From contig CATEEE010000167.1 of the NCBI GenBank assembly GCA_949499045.1, positions 1 to 6,371 of the forward strand: a stretch of DNA of 6,371 nt, in the 5' to 3' direction. The notes beneath the pieces were generated by a model. It worked only from the letters and a program-made list of their open reading frames with translations. It did no database searches and was not told the DNA's origin. Source of the DNA: Marinobacterium sp. xm-d-530. GTDB taxonomy: Bacteria; Pseudomonadota; Gammaproteobacteria; Pseudomonadales; Balneatricaceae. The position numbers and the translations under genes were made by a program. This document shows, piece after piece, positions 1 through 6,213 of the stretch; the first letter of the stretch is position 1, and each line of letters starts with the position of its first letter.

Positions 1-836
1 CGCGCACCGTCCTGACCTAAATAGACCTCATTGAGATAGGCTTCTAAAATCTCATCTTTCTCGTAATGAAGATCCAGTAAAACCGCCATCGGCAGCTCAA
101 GCAGTTTACGAGAGAGGGTCCTGTCAGAGGTCAGGTAGAAGTTCTTAATCAACTGCTGAGTAAGGGTACTTCCCCCTTGCACAAATCGACCAGCCCGAAG
201 GTTAACCCACATTGCGCGGGCGATACCTTTAAGCGAGATGCCAAAATGATCGTAAAAGGCTCTATCTTCAACCGCGACCAGGGCTTGGGGCAGCAGGCTG
301 GGTACATCCTGAATACGCACCAGTTCGCGATCTTCATTATCACCCGGGTAGATCCCCCCAATCAGCACCGGTTCCAGACGCGCCAATGTCATAGAGCGAT
401 TATTCGCATCCCTCAAACGAGCAATCTGCCCTTTTTGGAAGCTAAGCGTGACGCGTTTAGATCGCTCAGCGCCTTCTGGAAAATCAAACCCACGGGTATA
501 TATATCGGCACGATCGGAACTGACGCGCGCCGAGCCAGGACGGTTTACCTGATTACCAATGCTGTAGCCAAGCGCCTTCAATTCAAGTTGCAACGCGGCC
601 GAGTCCAGGCGCTGACCCGGGTAGAGTTCTAATGGGCGTGCATACACTTTAGCCGGTAGAGACCAACGTTTACCTTCAAATTTTTCACGAACCTGTGCAT
701 CTAAATAGACCAAACCAACGGCCGCAAACACGGTGAACACTAAGCCCAGCTTAAATAGAAACCAAAACAGCGATTTAGCCCAACTTCGACTGGATTTAGT
801 TTTGGTTTGCTTAGATTGATGTCTCTTTTTTGTCAT
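1..836 (-). CDS. mrcB: Penicillin-binding protein 1B (bifunctional transglycosylase/transpeptidase), N-terminal part, cut by window edge
   Basis: PBP1b polymerises lipid II into glycan strands and crosslinks peptides at the inner membrane, facing the periplasm. The first 278 codons are present; the transpeptidase half lies outside the window. Seen: a basic cytoplasmic tail (MTKKRHQSKQTK), one membrane segment at about residues 23-45, then a UB2H-like region (about 60-150) that in the family binds the lipoprotein activator LpoB. The GT51 glycosyltransferase domain follows: VEDRAFYDHFG with the expected catalytic Glu at 190, QGGSTLTQQ at 220-228, and LNEVYLGQ near the break. The ATG at 836-834 is preceded by a weak GAGAAG and gives the expected short tail before the membrane anchor. 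It is divergent from the kinase-like gene at 916, with 79 bases between them. Family assignment is firm; the PBP1b rather than PBP1a label rests on the UB2H-like spacing and the QGGSTLTQQ context. Confidence 0.95.
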   Translation of the reverse strand, partial: MTKKRHQSKQTKTKSSRSWAKSLFWFLFKLGLVFTVFAAVGLVYLDAQVREKFEGKRWSLPAKVYARPLELYPGQRLDSAALQLELKALGYSIGNQVNRPGSARVSSDRADIYTRGFDFPEGAERSKRVTLSFQKGQIARLRDANNRSMTLARLEPVLIGGIYPGDNEDRELVRIQDVPSLLPQALVAVEDRAFYDHFGISLKGIARAMWVNLRAGRFVQGGSTLTQQLIKNFYLTSDRTLSRKLLELPMAVLLDLHYEKDEILEAYLNEVYLGQDGA

Positions 837-915
837 CTTCTCAGTATAATCTTCGACCCGCTGGCATCTTTCTCGTTTAGTCAGCTTAGGTTTTTAAAGG
901 CAGTTTAGTCGAACA
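837..915. promoter_or_regulatory. Divergent spacer between mrcB and the kinase-like gene, with a possible plus-strand -10 box
   Basis: This 79-base gap must hold the start signals of both divergent genes. On the plus strand a perfect TATAAT lies at 845-850. It has no good -35 at 16-18 bases (the nearest TTGATG at 816-821 is 23 bases away), so the promoter is tentative. AAAGG at 896-900 is too far from the ATG at 916 to be a normal Shine-Dalgarno. GTTTAGTC occurs twice in the same orientation (875-882 and 903-910). No clear minus-strand promoter for mrcB was recognised. Confidence 0.3.
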
Positions 916-2460
916 ATGGAATCACCACTGGTAAACAATCTACTCAATCCAGCTTGCTACCCGCATGAGGTTAGCAAGTTTGAAGTGATTGAGACGCACA
1001 TCGCGTGGCTTATCAGAACCGGCGAGTTCGTCTATAAAATCAAAAAGCCGGTTAACTTTGGATTTTTAGATTTTACTACACTTGAGAAGCGAAAGTACTT
1101 TTGTGAAGAAGAACTTCGCCTCAATCAACGCCTTTCCGAAAATACCTATATAGAAGTAGTCGCTATTGGTGGCACAGAGAACGCACCCGAGATTGGCGCT
1201 TCTGATCAACCAATCGAATATGCCGTTAAAATGCGAGAGTTTGCGTCAGGACTTCTGCTATCGGAACTGTTAAACGTCTACAAGTTTGATCCCAACTGGA
1301 TCGATAAACTGGCCGATAAAATTGCGGACTTTCACCAACGCGCACCGATTGTTGCTCCGGGCAGTCCTTGGGGGGAACCCGACAGCATTGCCGCCATCTC
1401 CGAAGACAACTACAGAGACATCGATCGCACTTTGATCCCAGAAGAGGATGCCAAAGAGCTCGATCGTCTATGGCTGCACATCAAAGATCGTTACACACTG
1501 CTCGAACCGTTAATGCGTCGACGCAAGCTCGATGGTTCCATTCGAGAGTGTCACGGTGATCTTCACTTAGGTAATATCACTTTGGATGGTGATTCACTTC
1601 TGGTATTTGACTGCATCGAGTTCAATCTGGAGTTCCGCTGGATCGATAAGATGTCAGATCTTGGCTTCCTGTTAATGGATTTAGAAGCAAACGGACACCC
1701 TCGTTGGGCAAACCGTTGTCTAAACCGCTACATGGAGATCACCGGCGATTACGAAGGGCTGATTTTACTGCCCTACTACAAGGCTCACCGCGCGATGGTG
1801 CGAGCTAAGGTCGCCATGCTGGGCGAGAAGCCCAATCTTGCTGAGTTTCAGCACTATCTAAAACTGACTGCCCAATACGCTGCAGCACCACTACCAATGT
1901 TGGTGATGATGCAGGGGATTAGCGGCTCCGGCAAATCGCATATATCCAGCAAGTTAGCCGAGCTGATCTCTGGCGTTCGTGTACGATCCAGTGCCGAACG
2001 TAAAAAGATCTATCGTAAAGCATCACGCGAAGGTGAAAGCCTTGAAATGTACGGTGCCGACATGAACATGCGCACCTTCCTAGAGATGAAGCGTGTCTCT
2101 GGCATTCTTCTAGAAGCAGGCCAGACTCTGATTCTGGATGCAGCCTACATTCGCCAACGGTCACGTCGACAGTTTCTGCAACTGGCCGAAGAACTGGGCT
2201 GCCCTGCACGAATCATTGCTTGTGAACCACCCGAGTCAATCATTGAAGCGCGCCTAGCGAAACGATCCGAAGAGCGTGAAGATCCGACCGATGCCACCAT
2301 TGAAGTGATGCAAGCACAGAAGCGCGTCGCTGAACCGCTGAGTGAAGAGGAAGAGACGATCGCCCTTCACATCGATACCAGTGAAGAAAACGCTCACCTT
2401 AAGATCATTCAATATTTAATTGATCAGAAGTTACTGCCAGAGACGGTAAACTGCGGGTAA
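916..2460 (+). CDS. Two-domain protein: aminoglycoside phosphotransferase-like kinase plus P-loop ATPase/kinase
   Basis: A 514-residue fusion of two phosphotransfer-type domains (COG2187-like, then COG0645-like), a widespread bacterial architecture whose substrate is not established; annotations usually read bifunctional aminoglycoside phosphotransferase/ATP-binding protein. Seen: an N-terminal region with ETHIAWLIRTGEFVYKIKKPV (about 26-46, including the lysines expected of the nucleotide-binding lobe). The catalytic loop is HGDLHLGN at 213-220, with D215 as likely base and N220 as metal ligand, followed by a metal-binding FDCIEF at 231-236. After about residue 325 a second domain starts with a clean Walker A, GISGSGKS (334-341), and a Walker B-like LILDA (405-409). 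RSSAERK at 357-363 corresponds to a motif that usually reads RSDVERK, so the acidic residue is replaced by serine. The start agrees with family N-termini, although no Shine-Dalgarno is close. No signal peptide or membrane segment is seen, so it is cytoplasmic. The 3' end overlaps the minus-strand ABC gene by 37 bases. True resistance activity is not implied. Confidence 0.9.
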   Translation: MESPLVNNLLNPACYPHEVSKFEVIETHIAWLIRTGEFVYKIKKPVNFGFLDFTTLEKRKYFCEEELRLNQRLSENTYIEVVAIGGTENAPEIGASDQPIEYAVKMREFASGLLLSELLNVYKFDPNWIDKLADKIADFHQRAPIVAPGSPWGEPDSIAAISEDNYRDIDRTLIPEEDAKELDRLWLHIKDRYTLLEPLMRRRKLDGSIRECHGDLHLGNITLDGDSLLVFDCIEFNLEFRWIDKMSDLGFLLMDLEANGHPRWANRCLNRYMEITGDYEGLILLPYYKAHRAMVRAKVAMLGEKPNLAEFQHYLKLTAQYAAAPLPMLVMMQGISGSGKSHISSKLAELISGVRVRSSAERKKIYRKASREGESLEMYGADMNMRTFLEMKRVSGILLEAGQTLILDAAYIRQRSRRQFLQLAEELGCPARIIACEPPESIIEARLAKRSEEREDPTDATIEVMQAQKRVAEPLSEEEETIALHIDTSEENAHLKIIQYLIDQKLLPETVNCG

Positions 2461-3050
2461 CCCTCTTCGGTCATTTCTGCAAGCTCGACATTAACCTCGA
2501 ACAGATGACTTAAGTGAGCGGTTGTGAGAACTGCCTCGTCACCCTCTGCGATAACGCCTTGTGAGCCCACTAGGTAAAAATAGTCACCCATTCGTGCGGC
2601 TAAACTCGCCTCTTCAAGGGTTACCACCACTGCGTAGCCCTCCTCTTTAAACGATCCAATCAGACCCACCGTCCGGCGTTTAAACTGCGCATCCATAGCA
2701 GTGCAAGGCTCTTCAATCATCATTAGACGGGGCTCACTGGGGCGGCTCACTAAATCACAGGCCAACTGCACACGTTGCCTCTCACCCCTGGATAGCGTTT
2801 TAAAGGGTCGCTGCAATAGAGGCTCTAATAACAAGCGTGTTTTTACACTGTCACAGCGTGATTTAAATAACGATTCATCGACACTCGAAGAGTGACAGGC
2901 TTCTTGTAGTAGCGACGATACACTCATATCAGGATTGAGTTTGAACTTAGAGACTGCCTGACGTAACTCAGGAAAATGGCTCAACGCATCCACATCATAA
3001 GCCTGCAATATGACGCTGACTCTTTGACGTTTAAAGGGATGATCAAGCAT
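2424..3050 (-). CDS. Truncated, degenerate ABC transporter ATPase of FecE/BtuD type, lacking Walker A
   Basis: A 208-residue protein matching the C-terminal three quarters of iron-siderophore/heme/B12 ABC ATPases. Seen: a possible Q-loop region near VSVILQ (11-16), a signature LSRGERQRVQLA (86-97), Walker B LMMIEEP (109-115) with Glu where Asp is usual, and a D-loop TAMD (117-120). VVVTLEEASLAARMGD (141-156) has Leu145 in place of the switch histidine of VTHD. The C-terminal region (HLSHLFEVNVEL) is typical of FecE/BtuD. Walker A is absent and cannot lie upstream: the frame has a TAA at 3074-3072 and that DNA encodes the Rieske protein on the other strand. A good Shine-Dalgarno (AGAGGA, then ATG after 6 bases) and 208 codons without a stop argue for expression rather than plain decay. 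No permease or binding-protein gene is nearby. It may be a pseudo-ATPase with a non-transport role or a decaying remnant; ATP hydrolysis is unlikely. Confidence 0.75.
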   Translation of the reverse strand: MLDHPFKRQRVSVILQAYDVDALSHFPELRQAVSKFKLNPDMSVSSLLQEACHSSSVDESLFKSRCDSVKTRLLLEPLLQRPFKTLSRGERQRVQLACDLVSRPSEPRLMMIEEPCTAMDAQFKRRTVGLIGSFKEEGYAVVVTLEEASLAARMGDYFYLVGSQGVIAEGDEAVLTTAHLSHLFEVNVELAEMTEEGYPQFTVSGSNF

Positions 3051-3101
3051 ATCGTTCCTCTCTATAAAGCATTAATATTTGGAAAACATTTAGGTGAACC
3101 A
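3051..3101. promoter_or_regulatory. Divergent spacer with ribosome binding sites for both flanking genes
   Basis: The 51-base gap separates the ABC-like gene (minus) from the Rieske gene (plus). It carries AGAGGA on the minus strand just before the ATG at 3050 and AGGTGA on the plus strand at 3092-3097 just before the ATG at 3102. These two sites fix both starts. The middle is AT-rich (TATAAAGCATTAATATT around 3063-3079) and could serve as overlapping -10 regions, but no convincing -35 was found on either strand. Confidence 0.5.
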
Positions 3102-3416
3102 ATGATTCTGTGCAGTGTATCGGATTTAGTCGACGGTGAAAGCCGTGGTTTTGAACTTGAGGGGCTATCCCTTTTCATCGTAAAACAGGGCGACCAACTC
3201 TCAATTTTTAAGAATAGCTGCCCCCATCGCGGCATTCGCTTAGAGTGGCAACCGGATACCTTCTTAGATGTTGAAAAGCAGTTTATTCAATGCGCAACAC
3301 ACGGCGCTCTGTTCACGATCAACAGTGGCGAGTGCATTGCAGGCCCCTGCCCAGGTGAACGGTTAGAGGCCATTGCGTTTACAATCGTCGATGGAATGAT
3401 TCGATTAGAGATCTAA
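3102..3416 (+). CDS. Small Rieske-type [2Fe-2S] ferredoxin-like protein
   Basis: A 104-residue single-domain Rieske protein, probably a soluble cytoplasmic electron carrier or the ferredoxin-like partner of an unidentified oxygenase or reductase. Both cluster-binding boxes are intact: CPHRG with C40 and H42, and CATHG with C64 and H67, spaced 21 residues apart. The downstream GPCPGERLEAI matches the usual Pro loop and closing strands. The start at 3102 is preferred over an in-frame ATG at 2976 because it has AGGTGA four bases upstream, begins just before the first beta strand as in NirD/HcaC-like proteins, and avoids overlap with the divergent ABC gene. The extra 42 residues of the longer form have no family likeness. 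Its TAA overlaps the aminotransferase TAG on the other strand. A Rieske gene next to an aminotransferase and dksA is also, as I recall, the Pseudomonas arrangement; the partner enzyme is unknown. Confidence 0.9.
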   Translation: MILCSVSDLVDGESRGFELEGLSLFIVKQGDQLSIFKNSCPHRGIRLEWQPDTFLDVEKQFIQCATHGALFTINSGECIAGPCPGERLEAIAFTIVDGMIRLEI

Positions 3417-4585
3417 CAACGCGTTTCGTTTACAAACCGTGCGATGCGAACCAAGGCTTCATCGATATTGGCCAGCGAGGTGGTGTAAGCAAAGCGGACA
3501 AATTTGTGCGCATGATACTCACCAAAATCGGCACCAGGCGTCGCGACCACACCCACTCGCTCTAGCAATTCCCAGCACCAAATAAAGCTGTCATCACAAA
3601 GGTCAGATGCATCGGCATATATATAGAAGGCACCCGCTGGCGTTCTAGGGACTTTAAAACCAATACGCTTTAACCCTTCTAATAGGCGATCCCGTCTCTG
3701 CTGCAACTCCGTTTTGCGCAATTCAAACAGTTCGATCGCATCAGGCTCGAAGGCTCTGAGTGCAGCATACTGCGATAAAGTGGTAGGTGAGATATAGAGG
3801 TTTTGTGCCATCTTCTCCATCTCAGACACGGCTGATGCATCAGCCACTAACCAACCCAAGCGCCAGCCGGTCATTCCGAAATACTTTGAAAAGGAGTTGA
3901 TCACAATACAGTTCGTATCAATGCTAAAGGCACTGGGAGTCTCCACCCCGTAAGTCAAACCATGGTAGATCTCATCAACGACTAGGGTGCCACCTAACCG
4001 AGAGACCGTCTCAGCGATGTTGGCGAGCTCGTCTGGATCGATCACAGCACCTGTTGGATTAGCAGGCGATGCGATAAGGACTCCAGCGGTCTGTTCATCC
4101 CAATACTGCTCAACCAATTCAGCGGTCAATTGATAGCTCTGTTCATGGTCGACAGGAATAGAAACGGCTTGCGCTTCCACCACTCGCAAAAACTGACGAT
4201 TACAGGGGTAACCTGGATCGGCCATCAGTATCTTTTGATCACGATTAGCTAACAGGGCAAAGGTAAGTTGCAAAGCGGCAGAGGCACCGGCGGTCACCAA
4301 CACATTGTCAGGTTCTATCGGCTGCCCATAGCGCTGCTGATGGAACGTTGTGATCTTTTCACGCAGCGCTGAAATACCTGCAGCGGGTGTGTAGGACATG
4401 GGCGTGGTATCAAGTAGTAGCTTGGCTTCTTCGATGACCTGGGGTGCAGCACCAAAGTCTGGTTCCCCAGCCCCTAAATGAATAATAGAACGCCCTTGAT
4501 CAGCTAACTCATGTGCATGCTTAAGCAGATCCATCACCTTAAAGGATTCAATTAACTGCGAACGCTGACTCCAACTCTTTGACAT
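3413..4585 (-). CDS. Class I/II pyridoxal-phosphate aminotransferase (aspartate/alanine/aromatic type)
   Basis: A 390-residue fold-type I aminotransferase that should move an amino group between an amino acid and a 2-oxo acid in the cytoplasm. The substrate cannot be read from sequence. Seen: LGAGEPDF (37-44) near the substrate entrance, TAGASAAL (98-105) for the cofactor phosphate, SPANPTG (173-179) with N176, and VVDEIYHGL (202-210) with D204 contacting the pyridine nitrogen. SFSKYFGMTGWRLGW (231-245) carries the Schiff-base lysine K234, and KFVRFAY (361-367) has R364 as the expected carboxylate-binding arginine. Length is normal for the family. The ATG at 4585-4583 follows a strong GGGAGGG and starts just before the conserved domain. 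A longer frame reaching 4798 would run through the divergent dksA start and has no family likeness. It converges on the Rieske gene with a 4-base overlap. Confidence 0.93.
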   Translation of the reverse strand: MSKSWSQRSQLIESFKVMDLLKHAHELADQGRSIIHLGAGEPDFGAAPQVIEEAKLLLDTTPMSYTPAAGISALREKITTFHQQRYGQPIEPDNVLVTAGASAALQLTFALLANRDQKILMADPGYPCNRQFLRVVEAQAVSIPVDHEQSYQLTAELVEQYWDEQTAGVLIASPANPTGAVIDPDELANIAETVSRLGGTLVVDEIYHGLTYGVETPSAFSIDTNCIVINSFSKYFGMTGWRLGWLVADASAVSEMEKMAQNLYISPTTLSQYAALRAFEPDAIELFELRKTELQQRRDRLLEGLKRIGFKVPRTPAGAFYIYADASDLCDDSFIWCWELLERVGVVATPGADFGEYHAHKFVRFAYTTSLANIDEALVRIARFVNETRC

Positions 4586-4609
4586 ATACCCTCCCAATCG
4601 ATTCGACAC

Positions 4610-4637
4610 AGTATACTTATTCTCATTGTTACACCAA
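4610..4637 (-). promoter_or_regulatory. Possible promoter of the aminotransferase gene
   Basis: On the minus strand a TATACT -10 box (4615-4610) follows TTGGTG (4637-4632) after 16 bases. This would start transcription about 18 bases before the ATG, just upstream of the GGGAGGG ribosome binding site. The -35 match is only partial. Confidence 0.35.
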
Positions 4638-4654
4638 CAGAGACTAGCCATCTT

Positions 4655-4660
4655 TATACT
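4655..4660 (+). promoter_or_regulatory. Possible -10 box of the dksA promoter
   Basis: TATACT matches the -10 consensus at five of six bases and would give a start near 4667 with a leader of about 100 bases. No -35 hexamer sits 16-18 bases upstream; TTGTTA at 4626-4631 is 23 bases away. The assignment is tentative. Confidence 0.3.
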
Positions 4661-4666
4661 GTTCTG

Positions 4667-4684
4667 GTAAGTTCGCTGACTTAC
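4667..4684 (+). other. Perfect 6-bp hairpin in the dksA upstream region
   Basis: GTAAGT (4667-4672) and ACTTAC (4679-4684) are perfect complements around the loop TCGCTG, followed by a run of A. If the TATACT box is used, the hairpin begins at the very 5' end of the dksA mRNA, where such stems can protect transcripts. It could instead be a DNA operator shared with the divergent aminotransferase gene. Confidence 0.5.
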
Positions 4685-4697
4685 AAAAAAAGGGACA

Positions 4698-4731
4698 CTC
4701 TCGATCCTACGTATTACCCAACTATCGAGAG
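4698..4731 (+). other. Perfect 8-bp inverted repeat in the dksA upstream region
   Basis: CTCTCGAT (4698-4705) and ATCGAGAG (4724-4731) are exact reverse complements separated by 18 bases. The arm spacing would suit a hairpin in the dksA leader, 34 bases before the start codon, or a regulator binding to two half-sites. No T-run follows, so it is not a terminator. Confidence 0.5.
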
Positions 4732-4765
4732 CATTAATACAATCACAGGGTACGAGGCAGACACT

Positions 4766-5197
4766 ATGCCAAGCAGTAATACTGAATCTTTTACACACAT
4801 TGCGCCATACGACATCAAAGACTCAGAAGAGTATATGAATGATGCGCAGAAGGATCACTTCAGACTTATTCTAAGAGAGTGGAAACGCGAACTGATGGAA
4901 GAGGTCGATATGACCATCAACCACCTTAAGGAAGAGGCAAGCAACTTTGCTGATCCTGCCGATCGTGCCAGCCAAGAAGAGGAGTTCAGCCTTGAACTTC
5001 GCACACGAGATCGCGAGCGTAAATTGATTCGCAAGATCGACAAAGCATTGGAGTCAATCGATGAAGATGACTTCGGTTTTTGTGAAGCCTGTGGCGTAGA
5101 GATCGGCATACGTCGATTAGAAGCTCGCCCAACCGCAACCCTTTGTATCGACTGCAAGACACTTGCAGAGATAAAAGAGAAGCAAACAGGTAAATAA
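4766..5197 (+). CDS. dksA: RNA polymerase-binding transcription factor DksA
   Basis: DksA enters the RNA polymerase secondary channel and, with ppGpp, represses rRNA promoters and activates amino-acid biosynthesis promoters in the stringent response. The 143-residue protein is close to the usual length (151 in E. coli). Seen: an N-terminal segment ending in EEYMNDAQKDHF, and a long coiled coil with the tip motif DPADRA, giving D63 and D66 as equivalents of the functional tip aspartates. The conserved SLELRTRDRERKLIRKI follows, then a four-cysteine zinc finger with C106, C109, C127 and C130, and the C-terminal helix IDCKTLAEIKEKQ. The start at 4766 has GAGG eight bases upstream and matches the full-length N-terminus; M24 at 4835 would remove conserved residues and is less likely. 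All four zinc cysteines are present, so this is the canonical rather than the cysteine-poor paralogue. gluQRS follows after a terminator, the standard gammaproteobacterial order. Confidence 0.97.
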   Translation: MPSSNTESFTHIAPYDIKDSEEYMNDAQKDHFRLILREWKRELMEEVDMTINHLKEEASNFADPADRASQEEEFSLELRTRDRERKLIRKIDKALESIDEDDFGFCEACGVEIGIRRLEARPTATLCIDCKTLAEIKEKQTGK

Positions 5198-5200
5198 TAG

Positions 5201-5226
5201 AAGCGCGGTTTATACCGCACTTTTTT
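5201..5226 (+). terminator. Rho-independent terminator between dksA and gluQRS
   Basis: GCGGT (5205-5209) pairs with ACCGC (5214-5218) around a TTAT loop. The stem extends past a C-A mismatch by three or four weak pairs and is followed by six T (5221-5226). It starts 4 bases after the dksA stop codon. In E. coli and Shigella a terminator at the same place is known to limit read-through from dksA into gluQ, so this is probably an attenuating terminator. Confidence 0.8.
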
Positions 5227-5234
5227 ATACCCTT

Positions 5235-5240
5235 TATACT
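5235..5240 (+). promoter_or_regulatory. Possible -10 box for a leaderless gluQRS transcript
   Basis: TATACT ends 6 bases before the gluQRS ATG (5247), so the predicted start of transcription falls on or next to the A of the start codon. No purine-rich ribosome binding site lies between the terminator and the ATG. No good -35 is present at the right distance because the terminator occupies that DNA, so the promoter remains speculative. Confidence 0.35.
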
Positions 5241-5246
5241 CATACG

Positions 5247-6116
5247 ATGCACTACATAGGTCGATTCGCCCCTTCGCCAACAGGCCCTCTCCACGAAGGC
5301 TCACTGCTAACCGCACTGGCCAGTTATCTTGAGGCTAAAAAGCATGACGGGCTTTGGCTGCTCCGGATAGAAGATCTAGATCAACCACGCTGCAGCCAAG
5401 TGCATGAAAAATCGATTCTTGAAACGTTAGAAGCCTACGGTCTCTATTGGGACAACGCAGTCATGCGACAGACCGATCGAATCAATCGTTATTCCGATAT
5501 CTATCAATCCCTAATTGCAAAGGGTCAAGCTTACCCTTGTCGCTGCAGCCGAACGGATCTTAAAAATCGCCACACCCTTCATCATTACGATCGTTACTGC
5601 TTAAACAACCCAACTGATAAAGAGCCGGCAGCCGTAAGGTTTAAAGTCGAACAAGTTTTAGGCTTTAATGACCTTCTTAAGGGCCATCAGCCAACACCTG
5701 CACAGGGCATTGGTGATTTTATCCTCTATCGCCGTGATGGCATTGTCGCCTATCAACTAGCCGTCGTGCTGGATGACTACGAACAGGGCGTGACTGACAT
5801 CGTTAGAGGTTCAGATCTGCTTGATGAAACGCATAAGCAGCGTTCGCTGCAGTCAAGCCTAAAGTACCCCCTACTGAATTACGCACATCTTCCCCTGGTA
5901 TTGGCAGCTGATGGACAGAAACTTTCAAAACAGACGTTTGCCCAAGCCCTACCAACCCAACCATCTGAAATCATTTCACAACTGAAAAATGCTATGGTTC
6001 GTCTTGGGCAGATTGATAAAAAGGACGATACACCTTGCGATGTAGAGGGGTTTATGGAGTTCGCACTAGAAATTTGGGATATACATAAAGTCCCTAAAGT
6101 TATAAAAAACAGCTAG
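5247..6116 (+). CDS. gluQ: Glutamyl-Q tRNA(Asp) synthetase (GluQRS)
   Basis: A 289-residue paralogue of the glutamyl-tRNA synthetase catalytic core. It activates glutamate and attaches it to the queuosine base at position 34 of tRNA(Asp), rather than to a tRNA 3' end. Seen: the N-terminal GRFAPSPTGPLHEGSL (5-20) holding the HIGH-like site, and RIEDLD (40-45). Zinc ligands are C98 and C100 (CRC) with Y114 and C118 (YDRYC), spaced as in E. coli YadB. VVLDDYEQGVTDIVRGSDLL (173-192) forms part of the active-site floor, and KLSKQ (225-229) is the KMSKS equivalent. The anticodon-binding domain of full GluRS is absent, as expected. The ATG at 5247 is only two codons before the conserved YIGRF, and no earlier in-frame ATG, GTG or TTG exists back to the dksA stop, so the start is secure even without a Shine-Dalgarno. 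It follows dksA after 49 bases containing a terminator. No strong terminator follows the gene. Confidence 0.96.
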   Translation: MHYIGRFAPSPTGPLHEGSLLTALASYLEAKKHDGLWLLRIEDLDQPRCSQVHEKSILETLEAYGLYWDNAVMRQTDRINRYSDIYQSLIAKGQAYPCRCSRTDLKNRHTLHHYDRYCLNNPTDKEPAAVRFKVEQVLGFNDLLKGHQPTPAQGIGDFILYRRDGIVAYQLAVVLDDYEQGVTDIVRGSDLLDETHKQRSLQSSLKYPLLNYAHLPLVLAADGQKLSKQTFAQALPTQPSEIISQLKNAMVRLGQIDKKDDTPCDVEGFMEFALEIWDIHKVPKVIKNS

Positions 6117-6125
6117 CAATTTAGA

Positions 6126-6160
6126 CTTTGGTATAAAGTGTTAAATTTTTTTCACCAAAG
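6126..6160 (+). promoter_or_regulatory. Inverted repeat just upstream of the putative small RNA promoter
   Basis: CTTTGGT (6126-6132) and ACCAAAG (6154-6160) are perfect complements separated by 21 AT-rich bases. The right arm ends three bases before the proposed -35 box, a position suited to an activator or repressor acting on the promoter. The left part also contains the small repeat ACTTT-ggtat-AAAGT (6125-6139), with a T-run from 6146, which could weakly terminate gluQRS. The stem is too AT-rich to call it a terminator. Confidence 0.4.
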
Positions 6161-6162
6161 GG

Positions 6163-6191
6163 TTGAATAGAGCTAATGGATTACCTATAGT
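6163..6191 (+). promoter_or_regulatory. Sigma70-type promoter for the putative A-rich small RNA
   Basis: TTGAAT (6163-6168, four of six consensus bases) is followed after exactly 17 bases by TATAGT (6186-6191, five of six). This predicts transcription from about A6198, immediately before the first A-rich element. A sigma54-like GG-N10-GC (6160-6161 and 6172-6173) overlaps the region but lacks the rest of that consensus. Confidence 0.6.
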
Positions 6192-6213
6192 CGCTCCACA
6201 ACAACAAGAAAGA

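Noticed and set aside
495..507. TATATATA runs (here and near 3618) as possible promoters or curved DNA.
   Set aside because: Both lie inside well-supported coding frames (mrcB and the aminotransferase) and read as ordinary codons.
177..632. A 151-codon open frame on the plus strand.
   Set aside because: It lies antisense to mrcB, whose minus-strand frame has clear PBP1b motifs over the same bases.
875..910. Direct repeat GTTTAGTC (875-882 and 903-910) before the kinase-like gene.
   Set aside because: Eight bases repeated once in a short AT-rich spacer can arise by chance, and no known regulator site was recognised.
2976..3101. An earlier start for the Rieske protein, adding 42 residues.
   Set aside because: The added part has no Rieske likeness, overlaps the divergent ABC gene, and the ATG at 3102 has a proper AGGTGA site.
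4586..4798. A longer N-terminus for the aminotransferase.
   Set aside because: It would run into the dksA start region, while the ATG at 4585 has a strong GGGAGGG site and matches family length.
6160..6173. A sigma54 promoter like that of Pseudomonas crcZ.
   Set aside because: GG-N10-GC is present, but the flanking bases do not fit TGGCAC-N5-TTGC, and the sigma70-type boxes match better.
6177..6191. A tiny leader peptide MDYL followed by a stop after gluQRS.
   Set aside because: It has only four codons and lies within the proposed promoter, upstream of the predicted RNA start.
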